Shown here in pieces: positions 1 through 9,892 of a stretch of DNA of 64,000 bases. The notes below the pieces were generated by a model. That model was not told the DNA's origin. It saw nothing but the letters and a program-made list of their open reading frames with translations, and ran no database searches. This stretch comes from DASQZK01 sp963764345. Lineage in GTDB: Bacteria > Bacteroidota > Bacteroidia > Bacteroidales > GCA-2748055. The translations under genes and the position numbers were made by a program. Location of the stretch: assembly GCA_963764345.1 (NCBI GenBank), contig CAVXSF010000008.1, forward strand, positions 124,001-188,000, read 5' to 3'. Within the stretch, counting starts at the first letter, position 1. Each line of letters opens with the position of its first letter.

Positions 1-747
1 AGGAATATACCGGTGATGATCCAGGAACAAAATTCATACGCCGGGGTAACGAACAGGCTTCTGGCCAGAAAGGCAAAACAGATATTTGTGGCTTATGACG
101 GGATGGAGAGATATTTCCCTGCTGAAAAGATCGTATTTACCGGCAATCCGGTACGCCCGGGGATCCTTGGCTGTAGGGGAAAAAGAGAAGAAGGACTGAA
201 ATTTTTCGGACTGGATGACAGGAGAAAGACGGTTTTGATCATTGGAGGAAGCCTGGGAGCCAGGACCATCAACCGTAGCATAGGGAAAAACATGGGTGAT
301 TTCGGCAAAGATGTGCAGGTCATCTGGCAAACAGGGAAGATCTACTTTGAAGAGGTGAAAGAAATGATCGGGGCAGGCGGAGCTGAAAATATCCTGGTCA
401 GGCCTTTTATCAGGGAGATGGATCTGGCCTATGCTGTGGCCGATGTTATCATTTCCAGGGCTGGCGCAGGAACCATTTCAGAGCTTGCAGTGGCGGGGAA
501 ACCTGTGATCCTGGTACCCTCACCCAACGTTGCGGAGGATCACCAGACAAAAAATGCCCTGGCGCTGGTCCATAAAAAAGCGGCTTTGCATGTCCCCGAT
601 GACCAGGCGGAATCCATGCTGGTGGATGAATGCATCCGCTTGCTGGCAGATGAAAACATGATGGCAGAATTATCAGAAAATATATTGAAGCTGGCTGTTC
701 CAAACGCAGCTGCACGAATAGCCGAAGAGATTACGAAATGGTTATGA
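1..747 (+). CDS. murG: UDP-GlcNAc:lipid I transferase MurG, 5' end cut off by the window
   Basis: MurG transfers GlcNAc from UDP-GlcNAc to lipid I on the inner face of the cytoplasmic membrane, making lipid II for peptidoglycan. The reading frame is open from base 1, and the first residues (RNIPVMIQEQNSYAG) already match the conserved MurG HEQN region. The N-terminus therefore lies outside the window and the ATG at 13 is not the real start. Visible C-terminal-domain motifs are IIGGSLGAR near the domain border, SRAGAGTISEL, and the donor-binding stretch GKPVILVPSPNVAEDHQ. About 249 residues remain of a usual 360-370. Its stop overlaps the start of murC, so the two genes are translationally adjacent in a mur-fts operon. 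Identification is confident. Confidence 0.95.
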   Translation, partial: RNIPVMIQEQNSYAGVTNRLLARKAKQIFVAYDGMERYFPAEKIVFTGNPVRPGILGCRGKREEGLKFFGLDDRRKTVLIIGGSLGARTINRSIGKNMGDFGKDVQVIWQTGKIYFEEVKEMIGAGGAENILVRPFIREMDLAYAVADVIISRAGAGTISELAVAGKPVILVPSPNVAEDHQTKNALALVHKKAALHVPDDQAESMLVDECIRLLADENMMAELSENILKLAVPNAAARIAEEITKWL

Positions 748-2126
748 ACACATTGTATGGCATAGAGAGAGCCTTTTTTATAGGTATCGGCGGTATAGGG
801 ATGAGCGCCCTGGCCCGATATTTCAATGCGACAGGCATTGAGGTGGCAGGCTACGACCGTGTATCCACAACCCTGACCGACCGGCTGTCGGGGGAGGGGA
901 TGTCCATACATTTTACCGACGATATTTCCCTTTTGCCACCTGCCTTCCGCAAACCCCAGGGCACCCTGGTGATATTCACCCCGGCAGTTCCTGCCACACA
1001 CAGGGAGCTGGTATTTTTCAGGGAACATCATTTCAGGGTTCTGAAACGTTCGGAAGCCCTGGGACTGATTGTGAAGGGAATGAAAGTGATTGCCGTGGCC
1101 GGGACCCATGGTAAAACTACAATTTCCAGTATGATCACTCATATTCTGAGTGCCGGCGGGATAAAAACCAATGCTTTTCTCGGGGGTATCAGTACAAATC
1201 TTGGTACAAACTTCCTGTTCAGCCCGGAATCGGACCTGGTGGTAGTTGAAGCTGATGAATTTGACAGGTCTTTTCTGAAATTATACCCCGACATGGCTGT
1301 TTTAACTGCCATGGATGCTGACCATCTGGATATATATGGTGACAGGAAGGCACTGCTGGAAACGTATGGGAATTTTGTTTCGCAGATAAGGGATGGCGGG
1401 ACGCTGCTTTTGAAGCAGGGTCTTTCCCCGGATCATACCGGACATCTGAAGACCTTCACTTACGGTTTATCCGGCGAAGCGGATTTTCACCCACGGGAGG
1501 TGATCCGGCAAGGTTTCCGCTACCGGTTCAGCCTCTCAGCCCGCGGCGAGGTCATCCGGGGTCTGACCCTGGGTGTTTACGGAAAAGTAAATCTTGAGAA
1601 TGCGGTTGCTGCCTGCTCTGTCGCCTTACTCACAGGTGCTGGCGAGGAAGCGCTCAGGAAAGGACTGGAAGGGTATTCGGGAGTGAAGAGAAGGTTTGAG
1701 GTGATGATCGAGAGGCCGGACTGTGTATTCATCGATGATTATGCTCATCATCCGGAGGAACTTAAAGCCTTTATCTCTTCAGTAAGTGAAGCACTGCCCG
1801 GTAAACGTCTTACCGGAATATTTCAGCCTCACCTGTACAGCAGAACACGCGATTTTGCCGCCGGTTTTGCTGAAAGCCTTTCTGCTTTGGATGATGTTAT
1901 CGTACTCGATATTTACCCGGCAAGGGAAGAACCTATTGAAGGTGTCGGACCCGAACTGATTCTCGGGCAACTGAAAAATCCGGGGGAGAAGATCCATTGT
2001 TCCAAAGCCCGGTTATTACAGGTTATTGATGAGCTGAACCCTGAAGTTCTTCTCACGATGGGCGCAGGGGACATCGACCAGCTTACTGAACCATTGAAAG
2101 AATTGTTGCAGAATAAACACAGATGA
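738..2126 (+). CDS. murC: UDP-N-acetylmuramate--L-alanine ligase MurC
   Basis: MurC is the cytoplasmic ATP-dependent ligase that adds L-Ala to UDP-MurNAc, the first step in building the stem peptide. The N-terminal Rossmann motif FIGIGGIGMSALARYF lies at residues 14-29, the ATP P-loop AGTHGKTT at about 121-128, EADEFDRSF at about 171-179, and the DDYAHHP motif, diagnostic of Mur ligases with the MurC signature, near 333. The length of 462 residues is normal. Two in-frame starts exist, at 738 and 744. The latter forms an ATGA overlap with the murG stop and is equally plausible. The 3' end overlaps ftsQ in another ATGA, so murG-murC-ftsQ form a coupled operon. Confidence 0.97.
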   Translation: MVMNTLYGIERAFFIGIGGIGMSALARYFNATGIEVAGYDRVSTTLTDRLSGEGMSIHFTDDISLLPPAFRKPQGTLVIFTPAVPATHRELVFFREHHFRVLKRSEALGLIVKGMKVIAVAGTHGKTTISSMITHILSAGGIKTNAFLGGISTNLGTNFLFSPESDLVVVEADEFDRSFLKLYPDMAVLTAMDADHLDIYGDRKALLETYGNFVSQIRDGGTLLLKQGLSPDHTGHLKTFTYGLSGEADFHPREVIRQGFRYRFSLSARGEVIRGLTLGVYGKVNLENAVAACSVALLTGAGEEALRKGLEGYSGVKRRFEVMIERPDCVFIDDYAHHPEELKAFISSVSEALPGKRLTGIFQPHLYSRTRDFAAGFAESLSALDDVIVLDIYPAREEPIEGVGPELILGQLKNPGEKIHCSKARLLQVIDELNPEVLLTMGAGDIDQLTEPLKELLQNKHR

Positions 2127-2954
2127 AGAACATCGCCAACATATTGATCCTCTCTGGCATCCTGGTATATATGTTTATTGCCCTGGGTTTTACGGCTTCA
2201 CGCGATTCAAAAACGATATGCCGGGAACTCAGAATCAATCTTTTTGACACCATCAACAGCGGCTTCTACAAAAAGGCGGATATTGAAAAGATCCTGATGA
2301 ATGACGGAAACCGGATCCTGGGTTATCCACTGAATAAGATCAATACCAGGGAGATGGAAAAGATATTGATGAAAAGGCCCTATATAAGGAAGGCAGAGAT
2401 ATACTCCAGTGTTAACGGTGTTATGCAGGTCGATATAACTCAGAGAAAACCTCTCGTGAGGATCATCACCCATTCACAGAACAGTTATTATCTGGATGAG
2501 GACGGATATATTCTTCCTTCGAGGGGAGATTTTACACCGCATGTTCTCATCGCCAACGGCTATTTTACCGAAGATACGGATCTGAGAAAAGCATCTAATC
2601 TTGATGCACTCGGGGACCGGGAAAAATACACTGAATGGCTTGGAGTGCTAAAGCTTGCAGATTTTATTGACCATGACACTTTCTGGAAGTCCCAGATCGT
2701 CCAGGTGTATTTTGACAGGGATCAGGATTTTGAGCTGATCCCCAGGGTTGGAGCACACCAGATCATCTTTGGCGATGCCGAGTGATCTGGCAGTGAAATT
2801 CAGAAAACTGAAGATCCTGTACAATGAAGGATTAAAATATGAAGGCTGGAATAACTATGAAAAAATAAATCTGAAATATAAAAATCAAGTAATCTGCACT
2901 AAAACGATAACACTATGGCAAAAAAAGATCAAATTGTTGCTGCAATTGACATAG
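2123..2954 (+). CDS. ftsQ: Cell division protein FtsQ, interrupted by a one-base frameshift near 2783
   Basis: FtsQ (DivIB) is a bitopic membrane protein of the divisome linking early and late division proteins. The start overlaps murC by ATGA. An N-terminal membrane segment (about residues 4-24) is followed by a POTRA/FtsQ-type periplasmic domain (RPYIRKAEIYSSVNGVMQVDI, then the YYLDEDGYILP stretch). The first frame stops at TGA 2783-2785, directly after GDAE. Skipping T2783 continues as DLAVKFRKLKILYNEGL and later INLKYKNQVICTK, the expected end of Bacteroidota FtsQ. The rejoined protein is about 276 residues and overlaps the ftsA start by 40 nt. FtsQ is essential in most bacteria, so an inserted-base error in the sequence is likelier than a real pseudogene. 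Confidence 0.9.
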
Positions 2955-4235
2955 GTACGACCAAAATCGTTACGATCGTAGGGCGTATCAATGAAAATCA
3001 GCGGCTGGAAGTGCTCGGTATGAGCAGGACGGCATCCAAAGGCGTTAAACGTGGGGTCGTCCTTGAATATCGAGGAGACCGTTAATGCGATTGAATCAAC
3101 CGTCAGGGATGCGCGGACCATGTCCGGGATCCGGTTCAGTGATGTATTTGTTGGCATTGCCGGCCAGCACATCAAATCCCTCAGGAACCGCGGATATATT
3201 AACAGGGATTCTTACGAGGATGAGATTACCAGGAATGATATCCGAAGGCTTGTTGAAGACATGTATAAAATTCCCGTCGATGTAGGTGAAGAAATTATTC
3301 ATGTTCTTCCTCAAAATTTCATTGTCGACAGCGAGACAGGTGTAAAGAATCCGGTCGGGATGTCGGGCAAAAGGCTTGAAGCCAATTTTCATATAGTTGT
3401 CGGACAGATAGCTTCAGCCAGAAATATTGAAAAATGCATTAACCGGGTAGGGCTGAATGTCAAGCAACTTATCCTTGAGCCTCTGGCATCCAGCGAAGCA
3501 GTTCTCACCAGCGATGAGAAGGAAGCCGGCGTAGCTCTTGTGGATATCGGTGGTGGTACAACCGATGTGGCCGTTTACTATGACGACATTATCAGGCATA
3601 CAGCTGTTATACCTTTTGGGGGTAATGTGGTAACCAGGGATATCAAGGAAGGCTGTTCCATTCTTCAGCGTCAGGCAGAGTCACTTAAGGTGCAGTTTGG
3701 TTCGGCCCTCGGAGATCTCGCCCAGGAAGACAAGGTGGTGACCATTCCCGGCATCAGCGGTCGTGAACCTAAGGAGATCAGCTTCAAAAGTCTGGCCTAT
3801 ATTATCCAGAGCCGGATGGAAGAGATCATTGATGCAGTCATGTACGAGATCGAAAATTCCGGATTTATGGACAAGCTCTCTGCCGGTATTGTCCTTACCG
3901 GTGGCGGCGCCATGTTGCGACATCTGCCTCAGCTTGTAAAATTCAAAACAGGCATGGATGTCAGGGTCGGATTCCCCAATGAAAGGCTCGTTGCCGAATC
4001 CAGGGAAGAGGTAAATCAGCCCATGTATTCTACCAGCATTGGCCTGTTACTGAAGGGGTATGAATACCTGAGCGAACATAATGAACGTACAGGGGTTGCT
4101 GAAAACGAAACGGATGCGGTTCCTGTAGCCGAAATCAAAAGCAGAGATAAGAAATTTCTCTCGGGTGGTAAGCTCTTCGAGTCATTAAAGAATGTCATCA
4201 CCGACATATTTGATGAAGATGATGCCACCATGTAA
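2915..4235 (+). CDS. ftsA: Cell division protein FtsA, interrupted by a one-base frameshift near 3065
   Basis: FtsA is the actin-like ATPase that tethers FtsZ to the membrane and recruits the divisome. The start at 2915 (ATG GCA AAA AAA GAT) gives MAKKDQIVAAIDIGTTK, the phosphate-1 motif of actin-fold ATPases. That frame ends in TAA after RGVVLEYRGDR. Skipping G3065 gives RGVVLNIEETVNAIESTVRD, exactly the family sequence, and the frame then runs uninterrupted to 4235. Later motifs are VDIGGGTTDVAVYYDD (phosphate 2) and IVLTGGGAMLRHL (adenosine). The rejoined length of about 439 residues is normal. A C-terminal amphipathic end (FESLKNVITDIFDEDD) fits the membrane-targeting sequence. It lies between ftsQ and ftsZ, as expected. 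A start at 3051, used if the break is ignored, would delete the first ATPase motif. Confidence 0.92.
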
Positions 4236-4279
4236 AACAACCACAGGGCTTAAAATTTAACTGTTAAAACTTTATAGTC

Positions 4280-5749
4280 ATGGCTGAAGAATTGATAAAT
4301 TTTGAGTTGCCGGCAGAGATGTCATCCATCATCAAGGTGGTGGGTGTTGGCGGAGGCGGAAGCAATGCGGTAAATCACATGTACAATAAGGGCATCAAGG
4401 ATGTGAATTTTGTGGTGTGCAATACCGATGGCCAGGCTTTGCTGAACAGTCCGGTGGCCGTTAAAATACAACTTGGAGAATCTCTGACCGAAGGCCGTGG
4501 TGCCGGGAACAAGCCTGACATTGGCCGGGAGGCGGCCTTAGAGAATATTGACAGGATCACAGAGGTTCTCTCCGGGAATACCAAGATGGTTTTTATTACA
4601 GCCGGGATGGGAGGCGGTACCGGAACAGGAGCGGCACCCGTCATTGCCAGAGTTGCCAGCGAACTCGGAATTCTCACTGTTGCCATAGTGACCATACCCT
4701 TCGCGTTCGAGGGACAACAACGGATAAACCAGGCTATTGAAGGCATCAACGAGATGCAGAAATACGTGGATTCCCTGCTTGTTATTAACAATGAGAAATT
4801 AAGGGAGATTTACGGAAACCTGAAAATTTCCCATGCTTTTTCCAAGGCCGATGACGTTCTGGCCACTGCTGCCAAGGGTATTGCTGAAATCATTACCGTT
4901 CATGGTTATATCAATGTGGATTTTGCCGACGTTCAGACAGTAATGACCAGCAGCGGGGTAGCCATCATGGGATCTGGCACTGCCAGTGGTGAGGACCGGG
5001 CCGTCAAAGCCATCGGGGAAGCGCTTACCTCACCCCTTCTCAATAATAATGACATTACCGGTGCTAAAAGTATTCTCCTGAATATCACCTCCGGCACCGA
5101 AGAAATCAGTATGGATGAGGTAGGTGAGATCACCGACTTTGTAAACCAGGCTGCAAACAAAAGCGCCCTTGTGATATGGGGGACCGGCAGTGACGAATCA
5201 CTTGGTGATGCCATAAGTGTTACCATCATTGCCACAGGTTTCGGCACCAACAGCATACCTGAACTCTACGCTGCCAAGAAACATTATGACAAGTACCCTT
5301 TACGTGATAACCAGAAAAGCAGTGAGGTAAAAACGGTTTCCGGAGAATTTGAGGTGAGGGACAATTCCACTTTAAAAGGAAACATTCACCAGGGCATCAT
5401 CGAATTTTCAGATAAGGATGAAAGTCCTGAACAGTACATCCTTTATGAAGACACCAAAAAGAGCCGGACGCCACCGAAGGACGACCCGAAAAAGCGGGAG
5501 GACCGGGTGAAAAGGCTCAAGGAGGTGCAGGAAAGGCTGAAACAGGCCGGCTATAACCCTGCCAGTGAAAATGACACGATCGAACAACTGGAAAATGAAC
5601 CTGCCTATATGAGAAAAAAAATTCCCATAAAACCTGAGAAACCCTCATCTGAGTCCAATGTGTCGAAATTCAAACTGACCGAGGACGAGGATAAAGGGGG
5701 ACCTAAACTCCGCGAGGACAATTCCTATCTGCACGATAATGTGGATTGA
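4280..5749 (+). CDS. ftsZ: Cell division tubulin homologue FtsZ
   Basis: FtsZ is the GTPase that polymerises into the Z ring at the division site. The N-terminal VGVGGGGSNAVNHM stretch (about residues 21-34) and the tubulin signature GGGTGTGAAP (about 111-120) are intact, followed by the FADVQTVM T7-loop region near 214. The globular domain ends around residue 330. After it comes a long charged linker and the tail NSYLHDNVD, which resembles the conserved C-terminal peptide of Bacteroidota FtsZ. The length of 489 residues is long compared with E. coli but usual for this phylum. It follows ftsA by 44 nt and precedes yqeY by 15 nt, probably in the same operon. Confidence 0.98.
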   Translation: MAEELINFELPAEMSSIIKVVGVGGGGSNAVNHMYNKGIKDVNFVVCNTDGQALLNSPVAVKIQLGESLTEGRGAGNKPDIGREAALENIDRITEVLSGNTKMVFITAGMGGGTGTGAAPVIARVASELGILTVAIVTIPFAFEGQQRINQAIEGINEMQKYVDSLLVINNEKLREIYGNLKISHAFSKADDVLATAAKGIAEIITVHGYINVDFADVQTVMTSSGVAIMGSGTASGEDRAVKAIGEALTSPLLNNNDITGAKSILLNITSGTEEISMDEVGEITDFVNQAANKSALVIWGTGSDESLGDAISVTIIATGFGTNSIPELYAAKKHYDKYPLRDNQKSSEVKTVSGEFEVRDNSTLKGNIHQGIIEFSDKDESPEQYILYEDTKKSRTPPKDDPKKREDRVKRLKEVQERLKQAGYNPASENDTIEQLENEPAYMRKKIPIKPEKPSSESNVSKFKLTEDEDKGGPKLREDNSYLHDNVD

Positions 5750-5764
5750 AACTTAATTTGCAAG

Positions 5765-6217
5765 ATGATGTCATACAGTGATAAAATCAGTGAAGACCTT
5801 AAACAGGCTATGAAGGACCGGCAGAAGGAACTGCTGGAAACCCTGAGGGCCGTTAAAACAGCCTTTACTCTGGCCAGAAGTGATAAAGGAGCAGGATCGG
5901 TACTCACCGAAGATGAAGAATTGAAAATTATGCAGAAACTGGTGAAACAAAGGAAGGAGTCGGCCGATATTTACCAGGAACAGGGGCGAAAGGACCTGGC
6001 TGACAAGGAACTTCTGGAAGCTTCCTTTATCGGGGCTTATATGCCCAAACCGATGAGTGATGAAGATATTGAAAAGTATATCCGTAATCTGATCCGTGAA
6101 AAAGGAGCTTCAGGCATGCAGGCCATGGGGATGATTATGGGACAGGCAACCAAAGATCTGGCTGGCAAAGCCGACGGAAAGACAATCTCCGGCATCGTCC
6201 GGAAACTTCTTTCCTGA
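5765..6217 (+). CDS. yqeY: GatB/YqeY-domain protein
   Basis: This is a small cytoplasmic protein of the YqeY family, homologous to the C-terminal tRNA-binding domain of GatB, a subunit of the Glu-tRNA/Asp-tRNA amidotransferase. Family members have no settled function, though a tRNA-related role has been proposed. Seen here: KISEDLKQAMKDRQKELLETLR at the start, the IMQKLVKQRKESADIY helix, the YMPKPMSDEDI segment near residue 93, and GADGKTISGIVRKLL-like residues at the end. The length of 150 residues matches the family. Two adjacent ATGs (5765, 5768) could start it. It is the last gene before a strong terminator, so it closes the mur-fts operon. Confidence 0.93.
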   Translation: MMSYSDKISEDLKQAMKDRQKELLETLRAVKTAFTLARSDKGAGSVLTEDEELKIMQKLVKQRKESADIYQEQGRKDLADKELLEASFIGAYMPKPMSDEDIEKYIRNLIREKGASGMQAMGMIMGQATKDLAGKADGKTISGIVRKLLS

Positions 6218-6277
6218 ACTATTTATCCTTTTAGTTTTGAAACTGAAAGGGATGGATAACTAACAATCCTTAAGCAG

Positions 6278-6310
6278 AAGGGGCGGAATACATTTCCGCC
6301 CTTTTTGTTT
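6278..6310 (+). terminator. Rho-independent terminator after yqeY
   Basis: A perfect GGGCGGAA/TTCCGCCC hairpin (6281-6288 with 6294-6301, loop of 5 nt) can be extended by A-T and G-T pairs on both sides and is followed directly by a T-rich tract. It ends the murG-yqeY transcript and separates it from coaX. Confidence 0.9.
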
Positions 6311-6434
6311 TTTATCCGGGAAATTGCCGGTAAGTGCTGTATAGTGATCTGAACTTTTGTGATTTACTGACATTTCACAATAAAATGCCTATCATAAAGG
6401 TTATCCGGTTCTTCTTCGGTAACTACTTATTTTA

Positions 6435-6442
6435 TATTTTTG
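6435..6442 (+). promoter_or_regulatory. Candidate Bacteroidota -7 box for coaX operon
   Basis: TATTTTTG matches the Bacteroidota -7 consensus TAnnTTTG and lies 52 nt before the coaX start, downstream of the yqeY terminator. The -33 region is weak (TTCTTCGG), so this is moderate evidence only. Confidence 0.45.
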
Positions 6443-6494
6443 TATCTGAAAATGAAGGCGATAAATAAAGAGAACACTCTTAAGCCAATATTAC

Positions 6495-7223
6495 ATGAAC
6501 CTTGTTATTGATTTTGGCAATACCGCTACAAAAATAGCGGTTTTCTCGGAAGGGGAGATGCTATTATGCCGCAGGGAAGACCTCCTGACCCTTGAGATGC
6601 TCCGGGGGATCATGGATATATATGCCGGTCTGGATTGCGCTGTTATTTCGTCGGTAGCAAGTCATCCCAGGGAAATTCAGGATTATATCAGCAATATTTT
6701 TAACTTTTTTCTGGAATTAGACCACGCCACACCTTTGCCCATCCGCAACTTATATGAGACACCTGCGACCCTGGGTTACGACCGTATCGCCGATGCTGTG
6801 GGTGCACATACTATCTTCCCCGGAAAAAACGTTCTCGTAATTGATGCAGGTACAGCCATTACTATTGATCTTATCACCGGGGACGGAGAATTTAAGGGGG
6901 GTAATATCTCGCCCGGAGCCGGTATCAGGGCTCGCGCCTTAAACAAGTTTACAAGCCGTCTTCCCTTAGTCAGTCTGGACGGAGATTTTCAGCTTTTAGG
7001 CAGAAGAACTGAAGAAGCCATAAGAGCAGGTATCCTCAACGGGATCATCTTTGAACTTGAAGGATATATCGCCAGGATAGGACACGAATATAATGATCTC
7101 CAGATAATTTTAACCGGAGGTGATGCGAAATACTTTGATAAAAAACTAAATTATTCCATCTTTGTGGATTCTAATTTGAATCTCACCGGACTTAACCGAA
7201 TATTGGATTATAATGCGAAATAA
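6495..7223 (+). CDS. coaX: Type III pantothenate kinase CoaX
   Basis: CoaX phosphorylates pantothenate in the first step of coenzyme A synthesis. The family belongs to the ASKHA fold, is not feedback-inhibited by CoA, and usually needs a monovalent cation. Visible motifs are VIDFGNTATKIAVF at residues 4-17 (phosphate-binding), YDRIADAVGAHT near 94, VIDAGTAITIDL near 112, and the GGNISPGAGIRARALNKFT segment near 135, all typical of CoaX. The length of 242 residues is normal. It overlaps the next gene by 11 nt, so it is probably the first gene of the downstream envelope operon. Confidence 0.95.
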   Translation: MNLVIDFGNTATKIAVFSEGEMLLCRREDLLTLEMLRGIMDIYAGLDCAVISSVASHPREIQDYISNIFNFFLELDHATPLPIRNLYETPATLGYDRIADAVGAHTIFPGKNVLVIDAGTAITIDLITGDGEFKGGNISPGAGIRARALNKFTSRLPLVSLDGDFQLLGRRTEEAIRAGILNGIIFELEGYIARIGHEYNDLQIILTGGDAKYFDKKLNYSIFVDSNLNLTGLNRILDYNAK

Positions 7224-8527
7224 ATTGAAATACCTGACAGGCACCCTGTTAATCCTGTTTTCCAGTTGTGCCTTCTCCCAAATTAACACCTATTCACCCT
7301 ATTCCCGATTTGGTATCGGTCAGTTGACAAAGACCGGACTGGGTCAAAACTCTGCTATGGGTACTTCCGGGATAGCCCTGCGCACTAAAGCCCAGATCAA
7401 TTATATAAATCCGGCAGCCTATACGGCCATTGATACCAATTCCTTTGTTTTTGATTTCGGGATTTCGGGTTCAAGCACGAACTATTCTTCCGATCAATAT
7501 CATACAAAACTGAACAACTTCAATATCCAGCATTTAGCAATCGGCTTCCCTGTTGACAAGATGGTGGAAGGCCGCGGTCGGCATCACCCCCTTCAGTTCC
7601 GTCGGGTATAATATTTATGAAAAGAAGGACCTCACCGGGATTGGTCCGGTTGAATATTTCTATAAGGGAAACGGCGGACTGACCAAATATTTTATGGGAA
7701 CATCCGTCTGTCTGTTTAACCGGCTCTCCCTGGGAGTGAACATGTCCACCCTGTTCGGCTATATTCAAAACAACCAGCAGGCCCGGTTTATTAATAATAA
7801 TGCAGCTTCTTTAACCCAGTTCGGACTGAGGGATAACATCAGAGGTATCGTCTTTGACCTTGGGGCGCAATACAGGCAATCTTTCGCCGATAAGTATTTC
7901 ATTACGCTGGGTGTCGTGTTCAATAATCAGACAAACCTGAGAACCACACAGGATTACACCGTCGTAACTGATTTTCCCGGTGTTGCAGATTCGCTTACTT
8001 TTATACAGGATACGGACACTATTAAAAAGTACATTAATCCGAGCCTGGGGATGATCAATGATGTGAAAAATGGCACGGTAATCTATCCTCAGAACCTGGG
8101 ATTCGGATTAGCCTTCGGAATTCTAAATAAACTTACCATCACGGGCGATTATTACACGCAACAATGGAGTCGCAGCCGGATTCTCGGGAAAACAGATTCT
8201 CTCACGAATCTGACTTCTATGAAATTTGGATTGGAATTCATACCCAATGAGGCCGATCTGCAGGGATATTTGAATCATGTGCGTTACAGGCTTGGTGGCT
8301 ATTATACAAACAGCTATATTCGCATTCGCGGTGAGCAGCTGAATGATTATGGCATAACTTTTGGTATTGGTTTACCGTTTAAAAACACGAAGACCACTTT
8401 TAACCTGGGTGTGGTTCTTGGTCAACGAGGAACATTAAGTAATAATCTGATAAAGGAAAATTATGGAATCGTTAACTTAAGTCTGGTTTTGCACGATTTC
8501 TGGTTTTTCAAAAGGAAATTTGATTAA
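7213..8527 (+). CDS. Outer-membrane beta-barrel protein, interrupted by a one-base frameshift near 7555
   Basis: This is a predicted outer-membrane protein of a Bacteroidota family that I place near FadL-like barrels but cannot name. It has a signal peptide (LTGTLLILFSSCAFSQ), then NTYSPYSRFGIGQL, a glycine- and alanine-rich start (GTSGIALRTKAQINYINPAAY), and alternating hydrophobic strands to the end (LVLHDFWFFKRKFD), consistent with a beta-barrel. The first frame reads into ...GFPVDKMVEGRGRHH and stops at 7611. Skipping G7555 gives ...GFPVTRWWKAAVGITPFSSVGY and runs to 8527. The rejoined length is about 437 residues. The gene overlaps coaX at its start and is followed by the TPR protein 16 nt downstream. 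Confidence 0.78.
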
Positions 8528-8543
8528 CAATACTGAAAGAGCC

Positions 8544-9884
8544 ATGAAAACAAAAGGATTGAAAACTTTACTCATTGTAATATCGGTTGTATTTTTTGCT
8601 CTGCCCGCTTTCTCTCAGGATGAGAATATTACGGAGCCCAAAGACAGCGGTGACTGGCAGAATAACGAAACCTGCCTTAAAAACATGTCATTATATTATG
8701 AGTTTTATAAACACAAAAATTATGATGACGCCATAAACCCATGGAGGGTGGTCTATAATGTATGCCCCGAATCAAGGGAAAGTCTGTACGCTTATGGTGT
8801 GAATATGTACAGAGCATTCCTTGAAAGAACCAATGATCCTTCTCTTAAATCGGCTTATGCCGACACCATGATGATGATCTACGATAAAAGGATGAAGTAT
8901 TTTCCCAAAAGCCGTGGTGATGTGCTGGGCCGGAAAGGTGTCGATCTGTTAAGGTTTAAACGCCAGGAAGGGGAGCAATATATTAAACAGGGTTATGATC
9001 TGCTGAAAGAATCTATCAGTATCGAGAAAATGAAATCCAACCCAGTCGTACTGACTACCTTTATGTCTGCCGGAATTACCCTCTTCCTGAACGGGGACCT
9101 CGACAATGAAACCGTCATAAATGATTACATTACCGTAACGGGTATTCTGGATAATCTGCCGCCGAACTCAAGGACAAAACTTGCCAGGGAAGCCATTGAT
9201 CAGAATTTAAAAGACGCTAAGGTCCTGACCTGTGATGCCATTAATAAAATCTTCGGTCCGAAGTACGATGCCAACAAGGATGATGAAAAATTCCTGAATC
9301 TTATCTTAGGATTTATGAATGAAGCCGATTGCCAGGACCAGGATCTTTATATCAAGGCTTCCGAACAGCTTTATACTATGGAACCGTCGGCTGCTGCTGC
9401 CTATAACCTGGCCCGCCTGTTCTTCAAAAAAGAAGATTTTCAAAAGTCCAGCAAATATTACCTCGAAGCCATCGATAAGGCAACAAATCCCAAAGACAAA
9501 GCCAACTACTATTATGAGTTGGGGGCTATTACCCTGAACATGAACAAACCACAGGAAGCAGCCCGGTATGCTTCCCAGGCGATCGAGCTGAGACCCGACT
9601 GGGGCGATCCGTACATTCTCCTTGGCAAATCTTATGTTTCAGGAAACAATTCACTTGGGGATGATTTCGAGCGGAGAACCGCATACTGGGTGGCTGTTGA
9701 TATGTTCAAAAAAGCAAAATCAGTTGATCCGAATGTTACCGCACAGGCCAATCAGCTGATTAGCGACTACAGCCAGTATTTCCCTACCAAAGAGGAACTC
9801 TTCTTCCGTTCGATTGCCGAAGGTGATGCGTATACTGTCGGAGGCTGGATAAACAAATCAACAACGGCCAGAGCTAAAGGCTGA
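8544..9884 (+). CDS. Exported TPR-repeat protein
   Basis: This is a periplasmic or envelope protein of unknown exact role with tetratricopeptide repeats. The start at 8544 gives MKTKGLKTLLIVISVVFFALPAFSQ, a clear signal peptide cleaved after FSQ, and GAAAGAG lies shortly upstream; an earlier in-frame start at 8520 would place eight extra residues before it. The repeats are clearest in the C-terminal half: AAYNLARLFFKKEDFQKSSKYYLEA-type and YYYELGAITLNMNKPQEAARYASQA-type helices between residues about 280 and 370. Two cysteines (NNETC, VVYNVCPES) follow the signal peptide. It lies between a beta-barrel gene and lptC, which suggests a part in outer-membrane biogenesis; this is inference. Confidence 0.8.
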   Translation: MKTKGLKTLLIVISVVFFALPAFSQDENITEPKDSGDWQNNETCLKNMSLYYEFYKHKNYDDAINPWRVVYNVCPESRESLYAYGVNMYRAFLERTNDPSLKSAYADTMMMIYDKRMKYFPKSRGDVLGRKGVDLLRFKRQEGEQYIKQGYDLLKESISIEKMKSNPVVLTTFMSAGITLFLNGDLDNETVINDYITVTGILDNLPPNSRTKLAREAIDQNLKDAKVLTCDAINKIFGPKYDANKDDEKFLNLILGFMNEADCQDQDLYIKASEQLYTMEPSAAAAYNLARLFFKKEDFQKSSKYYLEAIDKATNPKDKANYYYELGAITLNMNKPQEAARYASQAIELRPDWGDPYILLGKSYVSGNNSLGDDFERRTAYWVAVDMFKKAKSVDPNVTAQANQLISDYSQYFPTKEELFFRSIAEGDAYTVGGWINKSTTARAKG

Positions 9885-9892
9885 TCAGGACT

